The notes under the pieces are model-generated. The model saw only the letters and a program-made list of their open reading frames with translations, searched no databases and was not told where the DNA came from. 64,000 bases of DNA from Theobroma cacao (lineage: Eukaryota > Streptophyta > Magnoliopsida > Malvales > Malvaceae), in the NCBI RefSeq assembly GCF_000208745.1, contig NC_030852.1:29037801-29101800 (forward strand). The letters are read 5' to 3'. Below, piece by piece: positions 1 to 13,300 of this stretch. The position numbers and the translations under genes were made by a program. Position 1 is the first letter of the stretch, and every line of letters begins with the position of its first letter.

Positions 1-2695
1 ACCCAACCCCATACCATCTGGAGTCACAGATCCAGAACCCAGTCTTGAACCTTGCCCCAGTCCATCTGGCGTCAATGATCCAGAACCTAGCCTTGAACCC
101 CATTTGCGAGTGGTAAAATTTTCAAACCCTAAAAGTTTGGGAGCCTCCCCCATGCGGAACTCAAGGATTGGACGTCTATCAGGGAAAGGAGAGGATGTGC
201 CAGAATTAGAGATTGCTGAACCCGGTGATATGAGATTACCACCAGGGCTCCCAGGATATATTTGATAAGACTGAAACTCATAATGGGATAATCCAAATTT
301 CTGATTGATCCCACTGTTTCTCCGAGCACGCTCCAATGAAGATGTCAGCAATTGAGCAAATGGTACTTCAGGGGATGAAGGTGTTGTCAGTTGAACAGAT
401 TCAGGAGGAGGTGTAAAAGGAGCCGTGGACGGTTCAGTTGTCAAGGCAGAGAATACAGGTGGTGTAACTAACTGGGTTTCATGTGCATAAGGGCCTATGG
501 CAAAAATGGATGCAGGGCCACGGGGGGAGTAGGCATTAACAGAAAGGGAAGTTAGGGACAGCAATCCAGCTGGTGATTGGGTGGCAGATGGAGGATCCGA
601 TTGGAGGAATGATGCAGGAGATGAGGGAGGGGCAATAAAGGGCAGTATAATGCCAGTTGGATCACTTACATTTTCAGCAGTTGAGACTGAAGCTCCTGGT
701 ACCACAGGTTCAGGAACAAGGACAGCATGGCCAATTCGCTTACTGTTTTTCTGAGATCCAAAACACCAGTAAAGGCCCCAGCAGCTTCCCCATCTTTTCT
801 TCTGTATTTAAATGAAAGACTGTGAATCAGTATTTTGTACGGAAAATAAGTTTTCCATCTTCAAGTATTCTACATAAGGCAGTGAGCAATATAGGTACAT
901 TCATTTCAACTCTCAGCACCCAGAACAATATGGGAGCAAAGGATTAATGAAGAGCAAGATGAACACCATCTTCAGTCTCTACACCTCCCTCAACCAATGT
1001 ATTATAGCATCATGAAAAATTCAATTTGAAAATTTAAGCCACCCGAAATTAAACATCTGCTCTCATGCTGCTGAGTGCTGACTTGTTGGAGAACACCATG
1101 TGCATCATGCTTTATCAACACAAAATTTTTCAAGTCTGAAAATAAAAATATAGTCAAGCAAGATTGCACTTCACATCTAATGCATCTATCAGACTCTAAA
1201 ATAGCATGTCCCTCTGCCCAAACATGATAATGAGTACATCAGGATGACTAATTCCCACACCTAAAGTTGATAAATTTTTCTCTGCCTGGTAGTTGCTGTA
1301 TGTTTATTAAACTCTGGTTTTCCATGTTTCTTGGATAATTTCTTGTGTACATTTTGACATACATGAAAAAAAGTTCAAGCACACAAGCAAACTTCACATG
1401 AAAGCAGCAGAAACAAGTCTCAACATCATAAGAATAGCACTAGCACAACATTGATCATGAATGCCTTTTTGACATACAATAGCAATACATACATACATAC
1501 ATACATACATATCTATGACTTTAAGGAATAACTAGTTTTGATTACTCTTTAAGAATTCTAAGGAAGACTACACATTAGAATGCAAATTACACAGTTTTTG
1601 AAAATTACTTTTAATCCAAAAATACAAGACCGATCAACTATTTTGGCTAATCAAACTTCGTTCTTCCCTGAAGATGTTTCTATAGGCATCTCAATAAAAT
1701 GGCAAATATACCAAGAAAAACCTGTAAACCATTGATATCAAATGACCAATTAAGTTCCATTTCTTTTATATTGTGTTTGTCAAATCTCCTTATTTTTCCG
1801 CCACAACGTAATATCTCTTTTTTAAAAAATTGCTGTAATACACTCTAGCCTGATATCAGCAAATTCTTCGACAAAAGACACTAAAATGAACAGAAAAGCT
1901 GCCCCCACCCAAAGCAGGAAGGAATTGCAGAAAACTGACAAAGAGGCATAATACCGGAAATTTTACTATTTTAATTTTAAAAAAAAAAGAAAAAGAAAAA
2001 AGGAATAGTTAAACTTTCAAAACTCAAATCTGCACTTTAGAAGTACGTATATAAAACGATGTTTTTTTCTTTGAATTTCTTTTTCTTATCTACTTTTCTT
2101 TTTTGTTTGATAAGTCGAATTCCACTGTTAAGAGTTTTTTTTTTTATGCCTATTCTTGATGCAAAACCAAAAAGTAAAAGCAGAACCTTAACTGAGCCTA
2201 GCTCAGCTAATTGACTTGCCTGCCAAGACTAAAACAAATTAAAACTCAAGATCCAAATTTCAACTTCTTTTACTTTACCTCGGTTCCTCGGCAACCAAAC
2301 AGAGAACAAAGAAACAGCAAGAAAGTTCAATACTTGAGACAAATCACGAAACGAAATTTCAGACTTTCAACATAAAAAACCCAAGCAAAGAACAGCACCA
2401 ACAAAATTTCGGAAACAACACTTTTGCTGTCTTCTATTCTTTCCTCCCTTAAGATTTTCGATTCAAAAGAGAGCTTAAGTAATCTCAAAGTCCCGAATTT
2501 CCCGATAATTTTCTCAGGTAACCAATCGGAAAGAAAAAGGTTTTTTTTAAATAAGAGTAAAAGTGGATGTTAAGATTCGCATATACATACATAAACATGT
2601 ACCTGAACGGTGGTAGGTTGGACTCTGGAGTCGGCGGAGACGATGGCTGTAGCAGCGGCGTTGACGGTCTCGACGCTGTCGTTTACGCTTCTCAT
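1..2695 (-). CDS. Hydroxyproline-rich glycoprotein family protein (At5g52430-like), 3' part off the window
   Basis: Two exons are visible. Exon 1 is 2603-2695 (31 codons from the ATG at 2695, phase 0). Exon 2 starts at 801 and stays open to base 1, so the C-terminus is missing. The 1.8-kb intron has GT/AG ends (acceptor ...ATACAG at 802). The product begins MRSVNDSVETVNAAATAI; exon 2 opens with KKRWGSCWGLYWCFGSQK and then IGHAVLVPEPVVPGA. This Cys/Trp block is the hallmark of a plant family annotated as hydroxyproline-rich glycoproteins. The rest is rich in Pro, Ser and Thr, with no enzyme motif and no signal peptide at the start, so the 'glycoprotein' label should be treated with caution. 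Near the left edge the unit LGSGS-TPDG occurs twice in tandem. Molecular function is unknown; a regulatory or scaffold role would be a guess. The family call is firm, the function is not. Confidence 0.85.
802..2602 (-). other. Intron 1 of the hydroxyproline-rich gene
   Basis: A 1.8-kb intron with no coding potential recognised on either strand. It holds a short (CATA)n run around 1488-1511 and several A/T homopolymers. The donor end follows codon 31 (CAG|GTACAT on the minus strand) and the acceptor is TACAG just before AAG AAA AGA TGG. Confidence 0.7.
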
Positions 2696-4708
2696 CTTCG
2701 ATTTCTAAGCTTAAAACATTGCGTTAATAACATCAGCTTCATGTAACTTTGATCTCTTTTGACTCTCAAGATTCAACAAATCTCAAACGATTTGAAGACA
2801 ACGGGACTGAAATAAAAATTAAAAAAATGACAAGTTGAAGATGTTAATTTTTATTTTTAAATCAATTCATATAGATCAGCTATCCGCTCTGCATCCCTTT
2901 TTTTTTTTTCTTTGCTTGTGTTTTCCCCTTTTTTCCTTCTCTTCCGGTTCAGTTCCCCTCCAGTCGTTATCCTCCAGTTTTCATCCATTTTGCACCGAGT
3001 TATTGCCACGTCATCTAAAAGATGATTGGGACCCACTGGTTTTAGTTTTTCCTCATTTGTTGCTGCTTGTATTTTGCTTCTTTTTCGAAGAAAAAAAAAA
3101 TCTATTTTGCTTTCATGTGTAATTTATGGACTCTTGCGGGAAGTTCGTGTATGATACTCCCACCAATTAGAAATTAATACTAAATAATTCCTTTTTCTTT
3201 TTCCTTTTTGAAAATACACATACCCTGCATTTAGAAATAGTGCTCAAAAGTAATAATGCTTTTATTTTTAAAGTATATTTAATAATTTCAAGATAAAATA
3301 GATTTCAAATTTAATCTTGAAGTAAAAATGTATCTAGTTTATTAGAGAATTAATATTCAAATATAAAAAATAACTAATAATTAAATATAAACAATTATGA
3401 GAAAGGAAATTAAGTTAACAAAATAATTAAGTATAACAAATCTTCTAACTTAAGATTATCATTTTCTCATCTTTAGTTTTTTTCAGGAAAAATAATTCAA
3501 ACAGCTTATATGAGACACATGAAGTCAACTATAATATAGTACTATCAGTCGAACAGGGCATAAAGAGTATAGTAGTAGTACTTTTTTTTTTAAGTACATA
3601 AAATAAAGCTTTGGCAAATTTGATTGTGGGAAAGACTTCATTTGAGTTTTATTGTAGATGGAATAGTATTTCGTTTTATCACTTTTACATAATAGTATTT
3701 CGCTGTTATAAGACAATAGCTTATGTTTTTATGTAAAATGGCATTTTCACGATGTATACAAAGGAATTGATTGGCTAATCTTAGTATAGATTCATAATAT
3801 GACGTGGCTAAATCTTACTAAAATAAAGATGACAGAGTGGACAAGAAACAGCTGTGTATCCTCACTCTCTTATATTTCTCTCTCTAATTATTATTACTAT
3901 ATATTTAATTTATTTATGTAATAAAATAAATGTGATTTTGTAATTATAAATCTTTCTGTTTTAAGTTCAAACAACAAGTAACAAAAGCTTGGCAATAATT
4001 AAAGTCCCACTGGGAGTTTTCACCGAAGAAGATAACGCTTCGCATTTTGTAGCGAGGAAGTTGACGGGATTGCCCTTCCGCTTTATTGAAAATTGTTCAG
4101 GATGCCATTGCTACGCAGTTATGGCGGAAAAAGAAAGAAGGTAAGAGAAAGGTGTGAGAAACTCGTGAGTTTCATTGTTTTGTGACTATGTGCGTGCATT
4201 TGTCACCTGTCGCCAACGTCCCATGCAAGACTCTCGTGACTGCCATTTCTTTCATTCGTTGGCTACCTTCGCCTGGCATTTGTGGGCCAACTAATCAAAA
4301 AGGGTAAATGATAAAAAAAATTTTAACAAAATAAATTTATTTTTTAAAATTTAAAATTTGATTAAATGTCGTGTATTTTTTATTTAAAATCTTTTACGCT
4401 GTCATATATAAAATAATTAAAATATCTATTTTTTATTAAATTAATACTAACAATAAAAATTAAAATCAGTTTTTTTAAAAATAAAATAATGATTTTAAAT
4501 AAAAAAGTATAAGGATAAATCAAAGACAGTTAAGTATCAAATTTCAGATTTAAAAAAATAAATAAATCTCTTCTACTTCAACTTATATAATATTTCTTTG
4601 TAATTTACTCATAAAACTTAAAAAAAAAAGCCTCAATGCCCAATAATATAAATCACTAAAATTTAACGATGTATACGAGTGTAAGAACTATTTTTTACCC
4701 CGTTATTA

Positions 4709-4747
<39 letters not shown>

Positions 4748-7386
4748 GGGGTATGAGAATTTTCTTATGACTTGCTTAAATTTAACTTAGGTGATGAACA
4801 GACATAAAATTTTATTATGGATAATTTATTTTATACGTGCAAAAAATTGTTGGTTTTTGAGTTGAGTAGGATAAATAATTCTCTTTCATATTCTTTTATT
4901 CTATGTTTTCCCTTCACGCACTGTTTTCAAGAGTCTATGCATAGGTAGTACAACTTACATGAAAATAGAAAAAAAAAAAAAAGAGAAGAAAATCCTCAAC
5001 GGGGACAAGACAATAGCAGTTGGCAACCGCTAAATTTGCAAAGTTTTAAAGGGGTATTTTTTATTCATTCATGAGCAACAAAGCGAGCAATCCCGTTACT
5101 TTCTTTATTTATTTGTTTGTTTTCATTCTTTGTTGTTACATTGGAACGAGGGAACTCTTTTGTCAAAGCTGTGCACGTGTGCTCATCAACTTGCTCGGAT
5201 AATCGGCTTTCGTGCATAACGTAGGACAGCGACACTCCCTTCTCTCTCGTCTCTCTCCACACCCCCCCACACACACTTTTTTTTTTTTTTAACTAAACTT
5301 GCACGAGTGGTTCGGTTTCTCTTCTCTCTCTCTTACCCCGTTATCTTTTCCCTCTATGATAATGATATCACAACCCCCATTCACTTTTGGCTCTTTCTCT
5401 ACCCTTTTTCTCCAATCTTTCCATTCGACCTTTTCCCTTCATGTCTTTTTTTGTTCTTCTTTATTACCTTATCAAATGAAATCTTTCATGATATCAAATT
5501 GATTGAAAAAAAAAAAGGAAGAAAGAATTGTTTGATTATACCCCTTCTCTTTTTATTGACTTTTACCTTGATTTCATTATCCTTTACCTCTGTAACCGGA
5601 AGGTGATAGTGATGGGAAAAGTTGGCTGTAATGCAATGATTCATATATCAACTTCTAATCTTATAAACTTTGGAGGGGTGGTTACTTTTTTTTTTTTCTT
5701 GTAAAATCATGTTTGCCTTTATTCTCTCTCATGTATCTTTTTTTTAGATAATGGGCTATAAAGTTCCACATTATGATGGTTCACTTTTCCAGTTCCCACA
5801 CGTGTGGCAGATGAAAAAAAGGTGAAGCAGTGTTGCAAAAGTAATCTAAGATGATTTACTACATAAAGGTAAAAGAAAATTAAAGGTATTAATTAGTAAA
5901 TAAATTTGGTAGTAAGGTTTTTTTTTTTTTGAAAAAAATCATACTTTTTGTAAGTCATTAAAAAGAAAAACAAATAAGCTAAAATGTTTCACATTTGATT
6001 GTTAAAATTCATATAACATTACTAATGATTTAAATTTTAAATTTATGAAAATTACGAATAATTTGAATTAAAAAAACTATTGAATAAATGATGCTTAAAT
6101 TCGAATAACTATAAAAACTTTCTTCATATAAGGGATGGGTCCAATAGGAGGCGCAAGGAAGGGATATTTTAGGAAGTGACCCGCAAATGGGGTGGCTGAG
6201 TGTGGTTATGGACCTACAGGGCAAAAGCTAAACCGGCACACCACATGTCCAAGCTATCAAAGTAGGTGGGGGTTTGATCCCAAAATTTAAAGTTGTAACA
6301 AAATCCCATCCCATCCCGTATTGCAAAAATTCCACCAGGCATATTTCTCTCAACGCCATTCTTTTTCTTGTTGACATCTTCTATCAAAAATAAATGCGAG
6401 GGGGATTTCTCACATACATACATACATTGCAGATGCCTTGTTACCAGCCGCACACCATATGCTTCATCCCCTCATCATAACTGGCTTTCTTATGAAGATG
6501 GAATGGCATGATTTGTGAGTCTCTTTTTTCTCCCTCTTTTTGTTTTTGGTTATTAATCACACAATTCATAAAAACGTTTACCATGCATTTTATTTGGACT
6601 ACATTACACAGTACATTTCATCTTTCAATTTTATAAATCTCAACTTTATTAAATTATGAATTTAATTCAAACCGAATTATGTATTGTGATTGAACGGATC
6701 AATTAAAAATTTTTAATTTTTAATTTTGAAATTTTAAGTTTGAAAATTAAAGAATAATCAATGTTTGTGACAATGAACAGAATTGAGTCACTTTAATTTC
6801 TTTGACCAAAGTCTTAAAAGAAATAAAGTGTTGAGATAATTTCAAAATTTAGCTCTATGGAAAAAGGCATTAGCATTAGCATTTCTTATAAAAAAAAAAG
6901 AAAAGGAATTAGGGAGACACAATATTCCATTGATGGAAGAGGCCAAGCACTTTAGTCCATGTAACTGAAATGGAAGTATTATCAAAGTCAAAAAAGAGAT
7001 TAACATCTAACAGTACCCCAATCGTTACTTTAATGGGAAGACGCAAGCAAACATCACCTCGTGCTAGTCATGTAACTCATGCTCATCAAACAGCGTGGAA
7101 AAGCCCAATTATTTGGGCAACCACAAACATGGTATGCGAGCCTGTGACTGCTCGGATTAAGACCAATAAGTAGTCATGTCTGAGCCCAACACATGATAAC
7201 TGGACTGCATGGCAGGCCTTCAGCGCTGTGTCCGAAAGCAAACTTCACTGTAATCGTCTCGATAATCATTTTCCACCTATTGCATTTATGGACATCATCC
7301 AATTCGAGATAATCTTTGGTCCACTCCATGTCTATACGTCGAAAATCTGAGCTCCCCTAAAACTCAGAATAAAATTGTCTCTTCAA
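2696..7386. other. Intergenic region between two divergent genes
   Basis: About 4.7 kb separates the divergently transcribed hydroxyproline-rich gene (minus) and HCF106 (plus), so both promoters must lie here. I recognise no gene: the few open frames (for example 2835-3122 and 5299-5606) are low-complexity Phe/Leu/Ser translations of T-rich DNA. It contains a (TG)n(AG)n microsatellite at 4709-4748. A weakly matching AT-rich inverted repeat, roughly 4320-4400 against 4490-4575, may be an old MITE. Confidence 0.6.
4709..4748. repeat. Compound microsatellite (TG)n(AG)n
   Basis: An uninterrupted run of TG dinucleotides passes directly into AG dinucleotides and ends in GGGG. It lies in the intergenic region upstream of HCF106. 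Such tracts vary in length between individuals. Confidence 0.95.
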
Positions 7387-10300
7387 ATGACCACAATCAT
7401 GGTCATCGCCTCACCAATCTCAACCTCCACGTTCTTGTGCACATCTTCAGTTAGCTCAAAATCAGTAAGCTGCTCCTTGTCTCCTTTGATTTTATATCCT
7501 AGAGCCTCGAGTATCCGTTTCTCCACGTTGTTTCCACAGTTGGGTTCAGCTTATTTTTCTCCGTGGAGTGGTCTCAAGCATCTGGGCATTTCAATCTCGC
7601 CCAAATCTCTTAAACTAGGTACTTTTTTTTTCTTCTAATCAGGGTTTCTTGTTTTTAAGCTGTATTTTTTTTCCTTTAAAGACCATTTATTTTGATTCTT
7701 CAGTTTGTTTTTTTTGTTTTGTTTGAAATGATGGCGGTGCAGAGAAAAGGGGAAGACGCAAAGGTAGGGTGGTTCATGCATCTCTGTTTGGGGTTGGAGC
7801 TCCTGAGGCTCTGGTTATTGGGGTAGTTGCTTTGTTGGTGTTTGGTCCCAAGGGTCTGGCTGAGGTATGTTCTACCTTTTATACGTAGGTTAGTTCATTA
7901 ATCTTTAATTTTTTTTTTCCAATTATAAAGAAGAACGCATTAGTTGCTCCTTTTGTGGCTTGTAATATTTGATGATTTTCGCCGTTCAAAAACAAAAATA
8001 TTTGATGATTTTCGAGACTCTTTGTTTCCTTTATGTATACATGTCTTGAAATTTCTTATATTTTCATGCGGATATTGGATTTAGTTAGTTATAATCTTTG
8101 GATACATTGGCCTCATGCCAACAATTTTCAAATTTTAATCTAGAAAGCTCTTTATATATGTTTGCAAGTGTCTCTTCTTCAAGGACACTTTTTATAAAAG
8201 ATATATTTACATTTTGCAACACATAACTTTTTGACAAAAATATTATTTCAATAATCACAAAAGACAATAATTCATTTCATAAAACATAATTTTTGAACCA
8301 TAATTTGAAATGATAATTTTTCATATTTAAACTTTTGAAGTATGTTATTTTTTCAATTTGTTTCATAACGTTTGAATGTTATTTTGTCAAGGGACATAAC
8401 TATTCACATGAAAAAAACCTACTTACAATCTAATAGTCATATTATGTCACTTTATATGATATAATTTTTGAACTAAAATAATTATTTGTGATGTGATATA
8501 ACTTTTAATTTTGAAAATACACAAAAAATATCTTACCATTTTCAAAAATTTTCAAATACTAACAATTTTGGGAATCTTGTGTATGAATGAAGATATCTCG
8601 CAGATTTGAACTTTACTTAGTGAATGTGGTTGATTCTAGTTTGAATTGAATGGTTGATTAAGTATTGAACCATTAATTTTTCATTTGACTAGTCCAGTCA
8701 CCAAATACACACAAGTTTCTTTGCTCACTTTGTATCTAGTTTTGCCAACACATTTTATAGCCTTGTGTTTTGCATCCGCTCATGAGTGTTGTTAAAGTCA
8801 AGCTTTTAGTTTTTAGAAGTGGCCACACTTCCACTCACATAAGTAACCTCTATCGAAAGTACCTTGTAATTATAGTGCTTTAACATATACATGTTATGAG
8901 TCAATTAAGAACTTTTATTCAACCTTACCTTATGCATTACGGGAACCAAGCACTATACATATTGGGATGGAAATTATAAATTAATGCTTGCAATCATCCA
9001 TGTTGTCAAATGGTTATTATCCAAGACTTACAAGTCGACCACAAGCGTGGAGGTGAGCTCCCACCATTAGAGATTTAGTCGATAGGCTTGAGATCCATCC
9101 ATTTTGAAGTCCTTATTATCAAGTCCTTTTTTAGATTTTTGATAAATAAATTCGTTAAATTTTAACAAGACCTCACAGAACTTATAGTGACTATACTGTT
9201 ACTAATTTTTTGCCTTATAATATTATATTGAAGTCTAATATATTGACTCTTTCTATTGTATGCTTGATTATATGCCTTTGATATTGTTGCTTCATTGTTA
9301 CAATATATTGAAATTGATGCCATTGGTTTAAGCCATAATGAAATTTTATAAAATAAATCTTTCAACCAGTCCGTTTCTTAGATGACAGATGCTAAAGTTA
9401 TAAATTTAGCTGCCATGGTGGAGTCCGCTTGACAAGATTGTTTTTTAAAACCCTTAGAAATAGCACTCTCAACAATTGTAAAAACCTAGCTAGTCATAGA
9501 AGTGTGATAAGTTTTATTTGAGTTCCAATTAACATTCGAATACCCTTCTAAAACCAAAAGAAAACTTAAATAACAAATCATGAATCATTGTACTTTTTAA
9601 GTACCTAAGAACTTTATAAACAACATACTAATGCTCTTTACTTGGATTATTTGTAAATCGGCTTAGCATCCTAATCGCAAAAAAAATATCCGGCCTTATA
9701 CACACCATAGCATACATTAAGCATCCAATCATCGTTACATATTCATTTTGTACTATTGACTTATCTTTATTAGATATTAGCTTTATATTAGAATCATAAG
9801 GCATAGATATTAACATACAATCTAACTTGCCATACTTTATTACAATCATTTCAATATAATGAGATTGAGGCAATGTTAGGTCATTATTGTCTCTGATTAT
9901 TCTTATAATTAAAATAACGTCCGCCATACTCATATCTTTCATGTCAAAATTTTTTGATAAAAACTTTTGTGTCCTCCGCTTTTTCTATATCAGTACCAAA
10001 AATTAATGTCATCCACATATAGATAAATGATGACACCTTTACCATTATAGATTGATGTCATCATTTATCTATATGTGGATGACATTAATTTGTTAGATTT
10101 GTTAGATTGATTGATCTTGTAACCATTAGCTAGCATTACCTCATCAAACTTTTGATGCCATTGTTTAGGTGATTTTTTTAATCCATATAAGGATTTTTCA
10201 AGCTTGCACACTTTTGTTTCTTGACCAAGAAAGACAAATCTTTCAAGTTGTGCCATGTACACTTCATCTAACTCACTATTTAGGAATGTTGTTTTAACAT

Positions 10301-13300
10301 CCATTTAATTAATTATCATATTATATATAGATGCAAGTGTTATAAGCACTCTAATTGTAGCTATTCTTGCTACCAATGCATATGTATCAAAATAATCAAT
10401 ACCTTTTTGTTTAAAACCCTTTGTTGTTAGTCTTGCTTTAAACTTATCTATGTTTCCATTAACTTTCATTTTCTTTTTGAAAATCCATTTATAGCCTATT
10501 GGCTTAGAACCTGGTGAGAGGTTTACTAACTTTCAAGTTTTGTTTCTCATTAGCAAAACCATCTCATCTTGTATTGCTTATTTCCAAAATTAAGTATCTC
10601 GAGACTTCATTGCCTCTTCATAAGTTTAAGGATCACCTTCACCTTCACTTTCTACATTAAAGTAGTAAGGTAAGTATTCACGTGTTTTTTCTCTTGTTCC
10701 TTCTATTAAGTACATGAGGAAATTGGATCTATATGTTTTTGCTTTTCTAATTCGTTTACTTTTTCGAAGCTCAATAGTTTCCTCACCATTTTTCAAAAGT
10801 TTATCACTTTCTGTTACTAGTTCTTTGGATTTTGGAATTAAATTGAACTTTATTTTATCAAAGATAACGTCTCTTGATTCTATAACTGTATTAATGGAAT
10901 ATGAATCATTGGGCTCTATCACCATGAAACGATATGCTTTACTATGTCGAACATATACTATGAATATACATTTAATTCCTCACCTAATTTCCTTTTCTTT
11001 GGTTCAAAAACTCTTACTATAACTTAGCATTTGCAAACTTTTAAATAATTAAGGTTCTGACTTTCTTCATTTCCATAGCTCATAAGGAGTAGTTTTACTC
11101 TTTTTGTTTGAGATTCTAATTAGTATATGACAAGTCGTTAATAAGGTTTCACTGCAAAATCCTTTTTCTAAACTTGAATTAGAAAGCAAAGCATTGACCA
11201 TTTCTGTAAGAACTAGGTTCTTACGTTCCCCTACACCATTTTATTTTGGTGCGTATAAAGTGGTAATCTTATGAATAATACTAGTAGACTCAAAATACTT
11301 GAGATCATAATATTCACTTCTGCTATCACTTGGTAAATATTTGATAAACAATTCACAATGTAATTCAATTTCATTTTTATAAATTCTAACTTTTTTCATT
11401 ACTTCATTTTTAGCATGCAATAAGTAAACATAGCAATATCTAGAGAAGTCATCTGTAAATGTTACAAAGTATTTCTTTCTATCAATAGATAGAGTATTAT
11501 GCATGTCACAAACATCAGAATTTATTAATGCAAGCAATTTGGAGTTTATTTCTACCTTAAGACATGAGCTTCTTGTGATTTTAATAACCATGCATGTTTT
11601 ACATATATCATTATTTACATCAATATTGGGTATTAACTTTAATTTAGCCATATCATGCATTATTCTATAATGAACATGACTTAATCTATTATGCCATAAA
11701 TTAGACAAAGTTGCTTTACTATCATGAATATTAAATGAGGTATCAATATAAATAGAACTAGTAATATTCTTATTAATATTAAGTTTGAACATTTTTTCAT
11801 AAAAATATCTTCACATATTGTCCACCTTTTGTAAGGATGAATTTATCCGCTTCAAATACTAATTTAAAGCCATATTTATTTAACAAACTACCCAACATAA
11901 AATACTTTTTAACTTCTGGTACATAATAGACATTATTTAGAGTACGGTGTCTTTTCCTTTCACTTGTGTATTGGAAGAATTTCTCATGTAGAGTACGGTT
12001 CCATCATTAACTGTTTCCAAAGTCTTGAAGAGAATCTTGTCCTTATATATATGATTAGTTGCACCAGTGTCAATCCATTATACTCCATCATCTTGGAGAA
12101 GATTGATTTTGGAAACCGTAGTTACAAATTTATTGTTATTCACACCTTATGTCTTGTTTTTCAAAAGTTTACATACTGCCTTGAAGTATCCAAATTTATT
12201 GCAATGGAAATATGTCCTCTTTTTGTTCCTTTTGATTTTATGACTTTTGTCATTTATGCTCACGAAATATTTTCTTTTGTTGCGCAAGACTGACTTGTTT
12301 GATGGTTTGTGTTCCATCACATGTACCTTCGAAGTCTTAAGATTCTTTTCTTTAGAATCTTTTTCTTTTTCATCTAGCTTGACTTCTTCTTGTTTACGAT
12401 AATCTTCTTATATTCAAAGATGATTACCAAGCTCCTCGACGGACTTTTTTTTTTTTTTTATGTTTTAGAATTTTCTTAGTATCTCTCCATGAAGGGAAAA
12501 ACTTCTCAATTATAGAAGATACCATAATAGTTTCATTCATTTTAAGGCTATATTGCTTAAAGCTATTTAGATTACGTTCACGTTCACGTAATTGTTCCAA
12601 AACAGAATGATTATCAACTATTTTGTAGTTATTGAAACGACTAATGAGAAATTTCTTGTTACTTGCATTTTCAGTCATGTATCTTTTTTTCAATTTGTTC
12701 GAAAGTTGTTTTGCACTAGCTTCATTTTGGTATGCATCGAACAATGGATCTAACATTTCATTAAGAATATGTCCCATGCATATGTAGTCAGCATTATCGC
12801 ATTTTTGCTTCATACAAGTTTGAACATAAGCACATTGAGAGTTGTAAGGAGCAAACGTATTTTTTTCTACCACCGAATAAAATTTCCTCCTTTAAAGCAA
12901 TCTAACTTGATAACGTTGGTGATCATCTTTTTAAGTGAAGTCCTTTTGAATTTCACACCACAAAAATAAGTTTTAAAATTATCGCTGCAAATGGGGTTTA
13001 AATGGAATTCAAGGAACCAGTAAAATTGATTTCAAGACGAGCTTGTTGATAGACAGTATTTTTAAGACTTATTTTGCCCTCATCAATTAGTATGCAAAGT
13101 TGAATAATGTGAATAGCCTTAGGGTTACAATGAAGCCAACGCTTAATTTCATTTTGCACTTTACGAGAGTAGATTGTTAGATACATCAAGAATAAAGGTA
13201 TTGTTTCAATAATCACCTTATATAAGGATAACTATTTATTCCATAAAACACAATCTTTGAGCCATAATTTGAAACTATAATTTTTTATATTTAAATTTTT

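Noticed and set aside
2835..3122. 95-codon plus-strand frame rich in Phe and Leu
   Set aside because: It reads T-rich low-complexity DNA upstream of a minus-strand gene and has no family resemblance.
5299..5606. Overlapping plus-strand frames of 67 and 99 codons
   Set aside because: Both translate a pyrimidine-rich stretch into Ser/Phe/Leu strings; neither looks like a protein.
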